The notes beneath the pieces were generated by a model. It had not been told where the DNA came from and ran no database searches. It saw only the letters and a list, made by a program, of their open reading frames with translations. A stretch of DNA of 64,000 bases, taken from positions 124,001 to 188,000 of the forward strand of contig QAZA01000010.1 in assembly GCA_003054695.1 (NCBI GenBank), given 5' to 3'. Position numbers and translations under genes: made by a program. Shown here piece by piece: positions 55,396 to 64,000 of this stretch (position 1 is the first letter of the stretch; the number at the start of each line of letters is the position of its first letter). This DNA comes from Verrucomicrobia bacterium LW23. Lineage in GTDB: Bacteria > Verrucomicrobiota > Verrucomicrobiia > Methylacidiphilales > UBA1321.

Positions 55396-57363
55396 ATGTT
55401 GCGCGAGTGGATTCACAGCTGGTATGGCGATGTCGTCTCCGCCTACGTCTATGCGCGCGCCGACAGCCTGCCCCTGCCCGCCGGGCATGGCGATCGCAAC
55501 CGCGTTACCCGGTTTATCCAGGCCCAGCAGGGGCAAATGCCGGACTTTTTGCAGTGGCCCATGGTGGCCCTCACGCTCGGCTTCGATTCCGGCGGCGTCG
55601 CCCTCTTTGCCCGCACCTTCCGCCACCAGACGGTGACCCAGCGCAACGCCTACATCGCCGTGTGGAAGGAAAGCCCCGTGGGGCCGATGCGCGATCTCGT
55701 TCGCTTTTACGACAGCCTGTTTACCGTCGGCTGGTGCGACTCCTATCTGCCCGACCTCGTCCGCTCCACACCGCTTGAGGAGTTTCCCCCCGCCCTCTCC
55801 ACCCGCCGCGCCGTGCACGCCGAAGCCCCTTCTCCCTCCGGCACCGCCGCGGCGCCCGACGCCATCGTGATCGGCAGCGGCCCCGGCGGCGCGATTACCG
55901 GCGCCCTGCTGGCCGAGGCCGGCCTGCGCGTTCTGATGCTGGAAGAAGGCCCCTCCCCCCAGGAGGAAGCCTTTGCGCCCCAGGCGTTTACGGTGCAGGA
56001 GATGTTAACCCGCTACCGCAACGGCGGCCTCACGCCCGCCATGGGTTCGCCCAAAATCGCCTACGTGGAGGGCCGTTGCCGCGGGGGCGGCAGCGAAATC
56101 AACAGCGGCCTGTACCACCGCACCCCGCAGGATCTGCTGGCCCAGTGGCAGCGCACGCACCGCCTGGCCATCACCGCGGCCGATCTGGAGCCTCATTACG
56201 AGGCGTGCGAAGCGGCGGTCAGCGTCAGCAAGCTGCCCGGCCCGGCGCCTGCCGCGTCCACGATGCTGCAGCGCGGCGCCGACGTCCTGGGCTGGCAGTG
56301 CATGGAAGTGCCGCGATGGTTCCGCTACGCCGCTGCCGACGCCTCCGGCACCACTGGGCTTCTCGACGGCGAGCGGCAGTCCATGAGCCCCACTTTTTTG
56401 CAGCGTTTTGCCAACGCCGGCGGGCTGATGCGCAGCTCCACACGGGCCGTCGGCATTGAGTACACCGCCGGCAAGTGGCGCGTGGAGACGGCTGCGACCG
56501 GTTCGGGCACGGGCTCCCCGGCAGTCGCCGCGCCCCATCTCTTTCTGGCGGGCGGGGCCATCAGCACTCCGTCACTCCTCCAGCGCTCGGAGATCCGCAC
56601 CGCGGGCGGGCCCGGCAGCCGCATCGGCGGCAACCTGCACATGCACCCTACCATCAAGGTGGTGGCGGAGTTTGAGGAGGAGGTGAACTCCGAGGCTATG
56701 GGCGTGCCCGTCCACCAGGTCAAGGAGTTTGCGCACCAGGGCATCAGCATGGGCTGCGCCATCAGCTCGCCCCCGTTTCTCGCCCTGTCCATGCTGGACC
56801 ACCCGCGCGACCTCCACCGCGTGCGCGAGCGCTGGCGCCACATGGCCATCTACTATGCCATGATTGTCCCCGCCGGCCGCGGCCGCGTGCGGCAACTGCC
56901 GGGCGGGCTGTTTCGGGATCCGCTCGTCACCTTCACCTGCACGGCGGACGACATGTACCTGCTCGGCACCGGCCTGCGCCGCCTGTGCCAGGTGCTGCTG
57001 GCCGCCGGCGCCACGCGGCTCTACCCCACCATTGCGGGCTGCCCCGCCATCAACGCCGCGGACGGCCCCGACGCGCTGCGCCACCTGCCCGCGTCGCTTC
57101 CGCGCGATCGCACCAATCTGATGACCATCCACCTCTTCTCCAGCTGCGCCTCCGGAGAGAACCGCGACCTCTGCCCCGTCGACTCCCTGGGCCGCGTGGC
57201 CGGCCAAAAAGGGCTATACGTTGCCGACGCAAGCCTGCTACCCTCGGCCCCCGGCGTCAACCCGCAGGGCAGCATTATGGCCCTGTGCCACCGCAACGCC
57301 TCGGCTTTCCTCGCCTCGCGGGGATCCCGGGGCGCCCTTCCCCTTCCATCGCATCCCCTCTAA
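55396..57363 (+). CDS. GMC-family FAD oxidoreductase (long-chain alcohol oxidase-like)
   Basis: 655 aa from 55396. An N-terminal region of about 150 residues (FIQAQQGQMPDFLQWPMVALTL, QRNAYIAVWKESPVGPMRDLV) resembles the extra domain of FAO-type oxidases. The FAD fold AIVIGSGPGGAITGALLAEAG begins near residue 157. The GMC motif GRCRGGGSEINSGLYHRTP follows. The C-terminal SCASGENRDLCPVDSLGRV, then LYVADASLLPSAPGVNPQGSIMALCHRN is the GMC end signature. No cytochrome or membrane anchor is seen. It follows the HAD-UbiA gene by 50 bp and precedes two SDR genes, suggesting oxidation of a polyprenyl- or isoprenoid-linked alcohol. The substrate is unproven. Confidence 0.85.
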   Translation: MLREWIHSWYGDVVSAYVYARADSLPLPAGHGDRNRVTRFIQAQQGQMPDFLQWPMVALTLGFDSGGVALFARTFRHQTVTQRNAYIAVWKESPVGPMRDLVRFYDSLFTVGWCDSYLPDLVRSTPLEEFPPALSTRRAVHAEAPSPSGTAAAPDAIVIGSGPGGAITGALLAEAGLRVLMLEEGPSPQEEAFAPQAFTVQEMLTRYRNGGLTPAMGSPKIAYVEGRCRGGGSEINSGLYHRTPQDLLAQWQRTHRLAITAADLEPHYEACEAAVSVSKLPGPAPAASTMLQRGADVLGWQCMEVPRWFRYAAADASGTTGLLDGERQSMSPTFLQRFANAGGLMRSSTRAVGIEYTAGKWRVETAATGSGTGSPAVAAPHLFLAGGAISTPSLLQRSEIRTAGGPGSRIGGNLHMHPTIKVVAEFEEEVNSEAMGVPVHQVKEFAHQGISMGCAISSPPFLALSMLDHPRDLHRVRERWRHMAIYYAMIVPAGRGRVRQLPGGLFRDPLVTFTCTADDMYLLGTGLRRLCQVLLAAGATRLYPTIAGCPAINAADGPDALRHLPASLPRDRTNLMTIHLFSSCASGENRDLCPVDSLGRVAGQKGLYVADASLLPSAPGVNPQGSIMALCHRNASAFLASRGSRGALPLPSHPL

Positions 57364-57372
57364 CCTACCGCC

Positions 57373-58410
57373 ATGATTTTACTTACCGGAGCCAACGGCT
57401 GGCTGGGGCTGAACATCGCCACGATGCTGCAGGCCGGCCGAGCCGCCGAGCTGGGCCTGGACGACGCCACCCTGCGCGGCCTCATCCTCCCCAACTCCGA
57501 CCGCACCCGCCTGGCCGCCGCCGCGCCGCGCATGGAGATTTGCGAAGGCGACGTGGCCACCGGCGCCGGGCTGGACGCCTTTCTCTCGCGAGCGGATAAT
57601 GCAAAGGATGCCGTGCTGCTGCACACCGTCGGAATCATCCACCCGCGCGGCGTAAGTGACTTCTACAGAGTGAATACGGAAGGCACACGCAACGTGTTGA
57701 ATGCGGCAGTAAAAGCCGGCATCCGCCGCGTGGTGATCGTATCCTCCAACTCGCCCTTCGGCTGCAATCCGCACCCGGACCACCTTTTCGACGAAAACTC
57801 GCCCTACAACCCGTACATGCACTACGGGCGCAGCAAAATGTTGATGGAAAAGCTTGTGCTGCAGGAGTTTGTAGCGCCAGGCAAGATCGAGGCCGTGCTA
57901 GTGCGCGCGCCCTGGTTCTACGGCCCCCACCAGCCGCCGCGCCAGGTCCTCTTCTTCGAGATGATTCGCGACGGCAAAGGCCCGCTTGTCGGCGGCGGCG
58001 AAAACCTGCGAAGCATGGCATTTACCGAGAACCTGAGCGAAGGCATGCTGCTGTGCGCCGCCCGCGGCACATCCGGCCAGGCCTACTGGATTGCCGACGA
58101 GCGCCCCTACTCCATGATTGAAATCATGGATACCATCGAGCGCCTGCTGGAGACCGAATTTGGCCAAAAGTGCAAGCACCGCCGCATGCGACTGCCTGGC
58201 ATCGCCTCTGAAGTAGCCTGGCTGGTGGACAGAATGTTGCAATCCGCCGGGCTGTATCATCAGAAGATCCACGTACTGAGCGAGATGAACAAAACCATCG
58301 CGTGCAGCATCGACAAAGCGAAACGCGAGCTGGGCTACGCCCCCAAAATCAGCCTGGAAGAAGGCATGCGCCGCAGCCTGGCGGAGTATTTTCCGCGAGC
58401 TGCGGCGTAA
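57373..58410 (+). CDS. NAD-dependent epimerase/dehydratase (3-beta-HSD-like SDR), first copy
   Basis: 345-aa extended SDR. The Rossmann motif TGANGWLGLNIATM (residues 5-18) binds NAD(P). Tyr151 and Lys155 in YMHYGRSKMLME are the catalytic pair, with VIVSSNSPFG supplying the Ser region. The C-terminus (LGYAPKISLEEGMRRSLAEYF) is typical of 3-beta-hydroxysteroid dehydrogenase/nucleotide-sugar epimerase relatives. Only 9 bp separate it from the GMC gene. It could reduce or epimerise the keto intermediate made by the GMC oxidase, as DprE2 does in mycobacterial arabinan synthesis, but this is by analogy only. Confidence 0.85.
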   Translation: MILLTGANGWLGLNIATMLQAGRAAELGLDDATLRGLILPNSDRTRLAAAAPRMEICEGDVATGAGLDAFLSRADNAKDAVLLHTVGIIHPRGVSDFYRVNTEGTRNVLNAAVKAGIRRVVIVSSNSPFGCNPHPDHLFDENSPYNPYMHYGRSKMLMEKLVLQEFVAPGKIEAVLVRAPWFYGPHQPPRQVLFFEMIRDGKGPLVGGGENLRSMAFTENLSEGMLLCAARGTSGQAYWIADERPYSMIEIMDTIERLLETEFGQKCKHRRMRLPGIASEVAWLVDRMLQSAGLYHQKIHVLSEMNKTIACSIDKAKRELGYAPKISLEEGMRRSLAEYFPRAAA

Positions 58411-58540
58411 CAGCGCGGCGCTGACGCGCAACAGTTGGCCTCGTGCCTTCGTTCCCGACGTCCGCACTTCACTTTTCGCACTTCGCGCCCTTCCTGCTTT
58501 TCTTTATAGTCATCCTACTGCAACCACAACATTTTAGCCC

Positions 58541-59578
58541 ATGAAACACCTCGTCACCGGCGGCTCCGGCTTTCTCGGCAACCTTATCGCCCGCCGACTG
58601 TGCGCCAGGGGCGAGACGGTAAAAGTGCTGGATGTGTGGAAAGACCCGGGACAACCGGTCGAGATCGAGTACATCGACTGCGACATCCGCAACCGCGACG
58701 GCGCACTGGCCGCCATGCAGGGCATTGACGTCGTGCATCACAACGTGGCGCTCGTCCCCCTCTCCAAATCCGGCGCCAAATTCTGGGAGATCAACGTCGA
58801 CGGCGCGCGCATTGCCGCCGAGTGCGCGGTAAAAGCGGGCGTCCAGGCGTTTGTGCACATGAGCTCCTCGGCCATCTACGGGCTGCCGAACTCCTATCCC
58901 ATTAATGAGTCCACCCCCTGCAAACCGGTGGAAGCCTATGGCAAAGCCAAGCTTGCCGGCGAAGTTGCTGTGCGCGAGACACTTGCAGCGGCCGGCGTGC
59001 CACTTATCATTATCCGCCCCCGCACCATTCTTGGCGAAGGCCGGCTCGGCATCTTCCAGATTCTCTTCGATTGGATCCACGAGAACGCACCGATCTTCGT
59101 CATCGGCGACGGCCAGAACAGATACCAGTTTATCCACGCGCACGACCTGATGGACGCCTACATGCTGGCCCTGGAACGCCAGTTGCCGGGCGCGTATAAC
59201 GTTGGTACCAACCGCTTTGGAAAGCTGGAAGAGGTGCTCACCAACGTCATCGCCCACGCCGGCAGCAAATCGCGCGTGCGCCACCTGCCCATCGCGCCCA
59301 CGATTGGCATCCTGCGGCTGGCCGATAACCTCGGCATCTCCCCGCTGGCGCCGTGGCATTATCTTACCTACCACAAACCGTATTACTTTGATGTCCAACC
59401 ACTTATGGACATAGGCTGGCAACCGAAGTACAGCAACGACGAGATGTTTCGCGAAAGCTACGACTGGTTTCTCGCCAACCGCATCGCCAAAACGGCCGAA
59501 GGCGCGGAAGGCGGCAGCGCCCACCGCAAACGCGTGCCTGAGGGCATTCTGTGGCTGGCCAAAAAACTCTTTCCCTGA
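58541..59578 (+). CDS. NAD-dependent epimerase/dehydratase (3-beta-HSD-like SDR), second copy
   Basis: 345 aa, a paralogue of the preceding gene with the same layout. The NAD motif is TGGSGFLGNLIARRL (residues 6-20), and the catalytic pair Tyr133/Lys137 is in EAYGKAKLAGE. MSSSAIYGLPNS supplies the Ser region. The C-terminal YYFDVQPLMDIGWQPKYS and RESYDWF stretch is typical of 3-beta-HSD-like SDRs. It lies 130 bp after the first copy on the same strand and is the last gene before a convergent plsC. The two copies may act on successive steps; the substrate is unknown. Confidence 0.85.
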   Translation: MKHLVTGGSGFLGNLIARRLCARGETVKVLDVWKDPGQPVEIEYIDCDIRNRDGALAAMQGIDVVHHNVALVPLSKSGAKFWEINVDGARIAAECAVKAGVQAFVHMSSSAIYGLPNSYPINESTPCKPVEAYGKAKLAGEVAVRETLAAAGVPLIIIRPRTILGEGRLGIFQILFDWIHENAPIFVIGDGQNRYQFIHAHDLMDAYMLALERQLPGAYNVGTNRFGKLEEVLTNVIAHAGSKSRVRHLPIAPTIGILRLADNLGISPLAPWHYLTYHKPYYFDVQPLMDIGWQPKYSNDEMFRESYDWFLANRIAKTAEGAEGGSAHRKRVPEGILWLAKKLFP

Positions 59579-59655
59579 TCGATCACGCGCGCAGGCACCC
59601 ATGTGACGCCGCAATGGAGCGCAGCCTCTGCAGCAACGCGTTGATCCCAAGCACC

Positions 59656-60249
59656 TTACAACGCGCCAATTTCCCGCATCATCCGCTCCGCAATCGCCTC
59701 GTAATCCTGCTTCGTCTTGCCGCGCCCCGGCGTAAACGGCTTGCCGATAACGACTCGCATCGGGTGGTAGCCAGGAAACTTGCGCTGCCGCGGCCACGCC
59801 TCGAACGAGCCGTAGAGGCGCACCGGCAGGATGGGCACGCCCGCCTTGCACGCCAAAAACGCCGCGCCCGGCTGCGCCTTCAGCAAGCGCCCGTCCTCCG
59901 TACGTGTGCCCTCGGGGAAGAGGATGACAGGGAAGCCGTCGTCTTTCATCAGGCGTATAACGCGGCGCATGCTCGGCAAGTCCGCATTGTCCTGGTCAAT
60001 CGGCACCACGTTGCAGATCGGCAGCAACCGGCTCATCACCGGCGGCTTGAATAAAGTCTTGCGCGCCAGGAAGTAACACTCCCTCTGCAACGCCCAGCCC
60101 ACCGTCGTGGGGTCCAGAAAACTGGCGTGGTTGGACACCACCAGGCACCCCCCTGCCGGCACGTTCTCAAAGCCCTCCACCCGGGTCTGATAATACCCGA
60201 GCTTGATCGCCTCGATAAACTTGTAGCACAGCCGGTACCACGGTCGCAT
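59656..60249 (-). CDS. plsC: 1-acyl-sn-glycerol-3-phosphate acyltransferase
   Basis: 197-aa membrane-associated acyltransferase of the PlsC family, which makes phosphatidic acid. The catalytic NHASFLD (NHx4D, His41 and Asp46) and the glycerol-phosphate-binding FPEGTRTEDGR (PEGTR at 112-116) are at the usual spacing. LARKTLFKPPVMSRLLP lies between them. The C-terminus is basic. It is convergent with the second epimerase. A 75-bp gap separates it from the upstream hisD, so it may be co-transcribed with that gene. Confidence 0.92.
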   Translation of the reverse strand: MRPWYRLCYKFIEAIKLGYYQTRVEGFENVPAGGCLVVSNHASFLDPTTVGWALQRECYFLARKTLFKPPVMSRLLPICNVVPIDQDNADLPSMRRVIRLMKDDGFPVILFPEGTRTEDGRLLKAQPGAAFLACKAGVPILPVRLYGSFEAWPRQRKFPGYHPMRVVIGKPFTPGRGKTKQDYEAIAERMMREIGAL

Positions 60250-60324
60250 CGCGCCACCTTACACCATCCGCCCGGCCATGCAAGCCGGGCGTCGCAAGCC
60301 GGGTGCTAAAGCACGCATCCCCTT

Positions 60325-61593
60325 CTACTGCAGACGGATACGCGCGCTGCGGCCGTGGGCGTCCAGCTTCTCGACTTCCGAGAAAGTCTCGATGTGCGGC
60401 ACGACGGGCTCCAGAGTTTTGGCGCTGTACTCCACCAGGCTGGTGCGGCGGTAGAACTGGTCAACCGTGAGGCCGGCGAAGGATTTGGCGGCGCCGCCGG
60501 TGGGGAGGGTGTGGCTGGGGCCGGCAATGAAGTCGCCCGCGGCGACGGGCGAGTAGTTGCCGATAAAGATGGCACCTGCGTTACGGACCGACTTTGCGGC
60601 CTCGCGCGCGTTCTTGACGAAGAGCGCAAGGTGTTCTGGCGCATAATCATCCGCAAGGCGCAGGGCCTCCTTTATGTCGCGCGTCAGGATGACGCGGCTG
60701 CCTTGGGCCAGCACATCGGCCAGGTGCGTCTGGCGGGAGAGACGTGGCAGTTGCGCGGCCAGCTCCGCCTCCACAGCGCGGAGGAGCGCCTCGGAGGAAG
60801 TGAGGAGCAAAATCTGGCTGCCGGGGCCGTGCTCGGCCTGGGCCAGAAGGTCGGCGGCGATGAAATCGGCGCGGGCGGAGCCGTCGGCGACGATAGCGAT
60901 CTCGCTGGGGCCGGGGAGCTGGTCGATGGCGACGTAGCCAAGCACTTGTCGTTTAGCCTCAACGACATACGCGTTGCCAGGGCCAAAGATTTTCTGCACG
61001 CGTTTGATGGTGCCCGTGCCAAACGCGAGGGCTGCCATGGCGTGAGCGCCGCCTACCTGATAAATCTCGGTGGCGCCGGAAAACTGTAGCGCAAAGAGGA
61101 GGTTGGCGTCGACGGGCGGGGGCGTCATCACGACGATCTCGGGCACGCCGGCTTCGCGGGCAATCGCGACGGTCATCAGCGCGCTGGAGACGAGCGGGGC
61201 GGTGCCGCCGGGCACGTTGATGCCGACGCGCTGGAACGGGCGGTACATTTCCCCCACGCGGGCACCCTCTTTGTTCTTGCGCTCCCAGTCCCTGGGCCGG
61301 CGCGCCTTGCAAAAGGAGCGGATGTTTTTGAGCGAGTGCTTCATGGCCGCAAGCACGTGCGGTTCGGGCTTGGGGGCCTCGCGCGAGACGCGGAAATCAG
61401 CAGGCGTAAGTCCTTGCTTATCAAACTTTAGGGTGAATTCGACGAGCGCCTCGTCCCCTTGGGCGCGCACGTGCTCCACAATGCCGCGCACGGTCTCAAA
61501 GACCGTGTCGTTGGGCTGCGCCACGCGGTCAAGCGCGGCGACTTTCTGCTCATAATCCGCGTCGGTGTAGCGGATTGTTTGCCAGGTATTCAT
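60325..61593 (-). CDS. hisD: Histidinol dehydrogenase
   Basis: 422 aa from the ATG at 61593 (MNTWQTIRYTD); the frame extends upstream without homology. It performs the last two oxidations of histidine biosynthesis. The family stretch NVPGGTAPLVSSALM is at about residue 125. AEHGPGS with the zinc-binding Gln/His (LLAQAEH) is at about 248-255. APEHL supplies the catalytic Glu/His. SPVAAGDFIAGPSHTLPTGG holds the zinc aspartate. The C-terminal His is in LDAHGRSARIR. No other his gene is adjacent. It sits about 70 bp downstream of guaA on the same strand. Confidence 0.96.
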   Translation of the reverse strand: MNTWQTIRYTDADYEQKVAALDRVAQPNDTVFETVRGIVEHVRAQGDEALVEFTLKFDKQGLTPADFRVSREAPKPEPHVLAAMKHSLKNIRSFCKARRPRDWERKNKEGARVGEMYRPFQRVGINVPGGTAPLVSSALMTVAIAREAGVPEIVVMTPPPVDANLLFALQFSGATEIYQVGGAHAMAALAFGTGTIKRVQKIFGPGNAYVVEAKRQVLGYVAIDQLPGPSEIAIVADGSARADFIAADLLAQAEHGPGSQILLLTSSEALLRAVEAELAAQLPRLSRQTHLADVLAQGSRVILTRDIKEALRLADDYAPEHLALFVKNAREAAKSVRNAGAIFIGNYSPVAAGDFIAGPSHTLPTGGAAKSFAGLTVDQFYRRTSLVEYSAKTLEPVVPHIETFSEVEKLDAHGRSARIRLQ

Positions 61594-61664
61594 GATGGAA
61601 ATAGACGAACCAGCCGCGCTTATACAACAAGCGAAATGATGAAGATAAGAATAAAGTTTAAGCT

Positions 61665-63209
61665 TTACTCCCACTCAATGGTGGCCGGCGGTTTGGAGGA
61701 AATATCGTACACAACGCGGTTAACGCCTTTGACTTCGTTAATAATACGCGAAGATATCGTGCCAAGCACGCCCTGATCGATGCGGACCCAGTCGGCGGTC
61801 ATGCCGTCCTGGCTCTCGACAATGCGGAGCGCGATGGTGTAGTCGTAGGTGCGCTCGTCGCCCATAACGCCGACGCTGCGGACGGGGAGGAGCACCGCAA
61901 AGCTTTGCCAAACCTTTGCGTACCAGCCACTTCGCTTCATCTCCTCCAGCACAATGCGGTCAGCTTCGCGCAGGATGTCGAGCTTCTCCACGGTGATGGG
62001 GCCGATGCAGCGGACGGCGAAGCCGGGGCCGGGGAACGGGTGGCGCCACACCATCTCGTGCGGCAGGCCGAGGTTCTCGCCGACGACGCGCACCTCGTCC
62101 TTAAAGAGCTGGCGCAGCGGTTCGACGAGCTTGAACTTCATGTTCTTGGGCAGGCCGCCGACGTTGTGATGGCTCTTGATCAGCGCGGCCGGATTATCTC
62201 CAATGGCCACAGACTCAATGACATCGGGATAAAGCGTGCCCTGTGCCAGAAACTTCGCCTTGCCGACTTTCTTGGTCGCGGCCTGGAAGACGTTGATGAA
62301 TTCGCGGCCGATGATCTTGCGCTTCTTTTCGGGGTCCGTAACGCCTTTCAGCTTTTTGAGGAAGAGCTCGGATGCATCTATTGTATGCAGCTTAACGTGC
62401 ATATGTTGGCCGAAAACATGTTCCACTGTCTGTCGCTCTTTAAAGCGAAGCAGGCCGTTATCGACGAAGATACATTCGAGCTGGTCGCCAATGGCGCGGT
62501 GCAAAAGCGCAGCCGTTACGCTGCTGTCGACGCCGCCGCTGAGGCCGAGGATGACCTTTTCCTTGCCGATCTGCTTGCGCAGCTCGTCGCACGTCTGCTC
62601 GATAAACGACGCCATGGTCCACGTTGGTTCGGCGGCGCAAATATCTTGCACAAAGTTACTTACGATCTCCATGCCGCGTGGGGTATGCACCACTTCGGGG
62701 TGAAACTGCAGGCCGTAGATCTTGCGCTTTTCGTCGGCAATGGCCGCGTAGGGCGCGTTGTGCGTTTTGGCGATGGGGCTGAAGCCTTCGGGCAGTTTGG
62801 TGACGTGGTCGCCGTGGCTGTTCCAGATTTCCATCTTCGGCCCAAGTCCCTGGAAGAGAGGGCTATCCGTCAGAATCTCCAGCTCGCCGCGACCGTACTC
62901 GCGGCGTTCGCACTTCATCACCTCGCCCTTTTGCAGGTGGGCGATGAGCTGCATGCCGTAGCAAATGCCGAGGACGGGGACGCCGAGGTTGAAGATCTCC
63001 GGGTCCACATGCGGCGCTTTGGGCGCGTAAACGCTTGCGGGGCCGCCGCTTAAGATGATGCCGGCGGGGCGCAGGCTGCCGAGTTTTTTGGCGCTGGTGT
63101 TGTAGGGAAAAATCTCCGAGTAAACATGCAGCTCGCGCACGCGTCTTGCGATAACCTGGGTGTATTGCGATCCGAAATCGAGGATGAAGATGCGGTTGCT
63201 GGTGCTCAT
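61665..63209 (-). CDS. guaA: GMP synthase (glutamine-hydrolysing)
   Basis: 514 aa, full length. It converts XMP to GMP using glutamine. The N-terminal class I amidotransferase has [30 protein letters not shown] (nucleophile Cys) and [10 protein letters not shown] (His/Glu). The ATP-pyrophosphatase domain has [20 protein letters not shown]. The C-terminal dimerisation domain ends in the invariant PPATIEWE. It follows a partial guaB-type gene on the same strand with a terminator hairpin between them, so the two may be separately expressed. Confidence 0.97.
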   Translation of the reverse strand: MSTSNRIFILDFGSQYTQVIARRVRELHVYSEIFPYNTSAKKLGSLRPAGIILSGGPASVYAPKAPHVDPEIFNLGVPVLGICYGMQLIAHLQKGEVMKCERREYGRGELEILTDSPLFQGLGPKMEIWNSHGDHVTKLPEGFSPIAKTHNAPYAAIADEKRKIYGLQFHPEVVHTPRGMEIVSNFVQDICAAEPTWTMASFIEQTCDELRKQIGKEKVILGLSGGVDSSVTAALLHRAIGDQLECIFVDNGLLRFKERQTVEHVFGQHMHVKLHTIDASELFLKKLKGVTDPEKKRKIIGREFINVFQAATKKVGKAKFLAQGTLYPDVIESVAIGDNPAALIKSHHNVGGLPKNMKFKLVEPLRQLFKDEVRVVGENLGLPHEMVWRHPFPGPGFAVRCIGPITVEKLDILREADRIVLEEMKRSGWYAKVWQSFAVLLPVRSVGVMGDERTYDYTIALRIVESQDGMTADWVRIDQGVLGTISSRIINEVKGVNRVVYDISSKPPATIEWE

Positions 63210-63277
63210 GTTGCTTGAACTCTTGTGTGCCGTTGGGCTTTTGAAGCGGGACTATGTAAAAAGAGAAGTCGGGTCCA

Positions 63278-63316
63278 GAAAATCCAAACGGCCCGCCACA
63301 ATGTAGTGACGGGCCG
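63278..63316 (-). terminator. Terminator downstream of guaB-type gene
   Basis: On the minus strand an inverted repeat CGGCCCGTCAC/GTGGCGGGCCG (63306-63316 with 63289-63299, one bulged position) is followed by TTTGGATTTTC (63288-63278). It lies about 50 bases after the guaB stop codon. Confidence 0.6.
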
Positions 63317-63365
63317 AATGGCGAATGTGTGGATGGAAATGTAGGACGAAGTGTGTTACTTGCGA

Positions 63366-64000
63366 CTACTTGGTACCCATACCCACGCCCTGGAACATCT
63401 GGAAGAGTTTACCTTCGCTTTTGATGCTGGGGGCGATGATGATTTCGGTTTCCTGAAACTCGCGCAGGTTGGCGGCGCCGACGTTGCCCATGCATGTCAT
63501 GATGGCGCCGACGAGGTTTTGGGACCCGTCGTCCACTGTGGCCGGGCCAAAGAGGATCTGGTTAAGCGTGCCGGTGACGCCGACCTGGATGCGGGTGCCG
63601 CGCGGCAGGTTGGCGTGCGGGGTGGCCATGCCCCAGTGGTAGCCCTGGCCGGGAGACTCCTTGGCTTTGGCGAAGGCAGAGCCGACCATGACGGCGTCGG
63701 AGCCGCAGGCGAGGGCTTTGCAAACGTCGCCGCCCTTGCTCATGCCGCCGTCGGTAATGACGGGGACGTAGCGGCCGGACTTTTTGAAATAGGCGTCGCG
63801 TGCGGCGGCGCAATCCACGGTAGCAGTAACCTGGGGTACGCCGAGGCCGAGAACGCCGCGGGAGGTACAGGCGGCGCCGGGGCCGACGCCGATGAGGACG
63901 CCGTTGACGCCGGCTTCCATAAGCTCCAGCACCACGTTAAAGGTAACGGCGTTGCCTACAATGACGGGGACGGTGGAGGCTTTGCAGAAAGCGGCCAGGT
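63366..64000 (-). CDS. guaB: IMP dehydrogenase, GuaB3-like, C-terminal part
   Basis: The frame runs off the right edge, so only the last 210 or so residues are seen. The catalytic loop reads GPGAACTSRGVLGLGVPQVTA, with the nucleophile Cys in a GAACTSR context rather than GSICTTR. This, together with VTATVDCAAARDAY, points to the GuaB3-like IMP dehydrogenase group. ITDGGMSKGGDVCKALACGSDAVMVGS and NLVGAIMTCMGNVGAANLREF are conserved. It makes XMP for the adjacent guaA. The true start lies outside the window. Confidence 0.92.
   Translation of the reverse strand, partial: LAAFCKASTVPVIVGNAVTFNVVLELMEAGVNGVLIGVGPGAACTSRGVLGLGVPQVTATVDCAAARDAYFKKSGRYVPVITDGGMSKGGDVCKALACGSDAVMVGSAFAKAKESPGQGYHWGMATPHANLPRGTRIQVGVTGTLNQILFGPATVDDGSQNLVGAIMTCMGNVGAANLREFQETEIIIAPSIKSEGKLFQMFQGVGMGTK

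Noticed and set aside
59578-59656. Terminator between the second epimerase and plsC
   Set aside because: Only an imperfect GATCACGCG/CGCGTTGATC pairing across about 70 bases was found, too weak to support a call.

Overview
The window is GC-rich chromosomal DNA from a Gram-negative, aerobic bacterium, most likely a member of the Verrucomicrobiota (Opitutae-like; this is inference). The clues are a Verru_Chthon cassette B-type pseudopilin, an FAD_oxidored-type flavoprotein beside an AraC regulator, a GuaB3-like IMP dehydrogenase, an outer-membrane TamA/TamB pair, and heme A synthesis (CtaA plus CyoE), which implies an aa3-type oxidase. Most of the window is core metabolism. It is interspersed with large secreted or surface proteins of low-complexity composition.

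Layout. 1-2000: the tail of an unknown gene, dCTP deaminase and a LuxR-type regulator. 2387-6571: a heme A operon (ctaA, cyoE, and a flavin-dependent halogenase/reductase-like gene). 6644-6991: an internally deleted IS630 transposase remnant. 7075-10960: three tandem paralogous ABC-2-like membrane proteins with no ATPase beside them. 10990-13819 (minus): mpl, a small L7/L12-like protein and a PA14-like secreted protein. 14070-21019: a lone pseudopilin, then tamB-tamA on the minus strand. 21407-25312: a giant duplicated beta-helix protein. 25403-25565: a near-perfect long palindrome. 25566-26810: a DegT aminotransferase. 27352-30974: a chemoreceptor, a TPR protein and a secreted protein. 31037-37002: mfd and rpoD, divergent. 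37162-39417: an AraC regulator and a flavoprotein, divergent. 39486-41218: a HAD phosphatase and two small exported proteins. 41500-47438: an AsmA-like protein, rsmD, a candidate structured RNA, an ANL-family ligase and a dGTPase. 47833-53247: a TPS/hemagglutinin-type adhesin with MBG/YDG repeats. 53432-53503: tRNA-Glu. 53841-59578: a HAD-UbiA fusion, a GMC oxidoreductase and two SDR epimerases. 59656-64000 (minus): plsC, hisD, guaA and a partial guaB.

The most promising undescribed material is: (1) the four-gene HAD-UbiA / GMC / SDR / SDR cluster, which looks like a polyprenyl-linked sugar or isoprenoid-lipid pathway; (2) the 163-bp palindromic element whose right end abuts a stop codon and which is flanked by a TTA direct repeat; (3) a hairpin with U-tract just upstream of the ANL ligase; (4) the low-complexity N-terminal tails on RpoD (H1-like) and CyoE (Arg-Asp-rich). 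No CRISPR array, rRNA operon, prophage or intact insertion sequence was seen.
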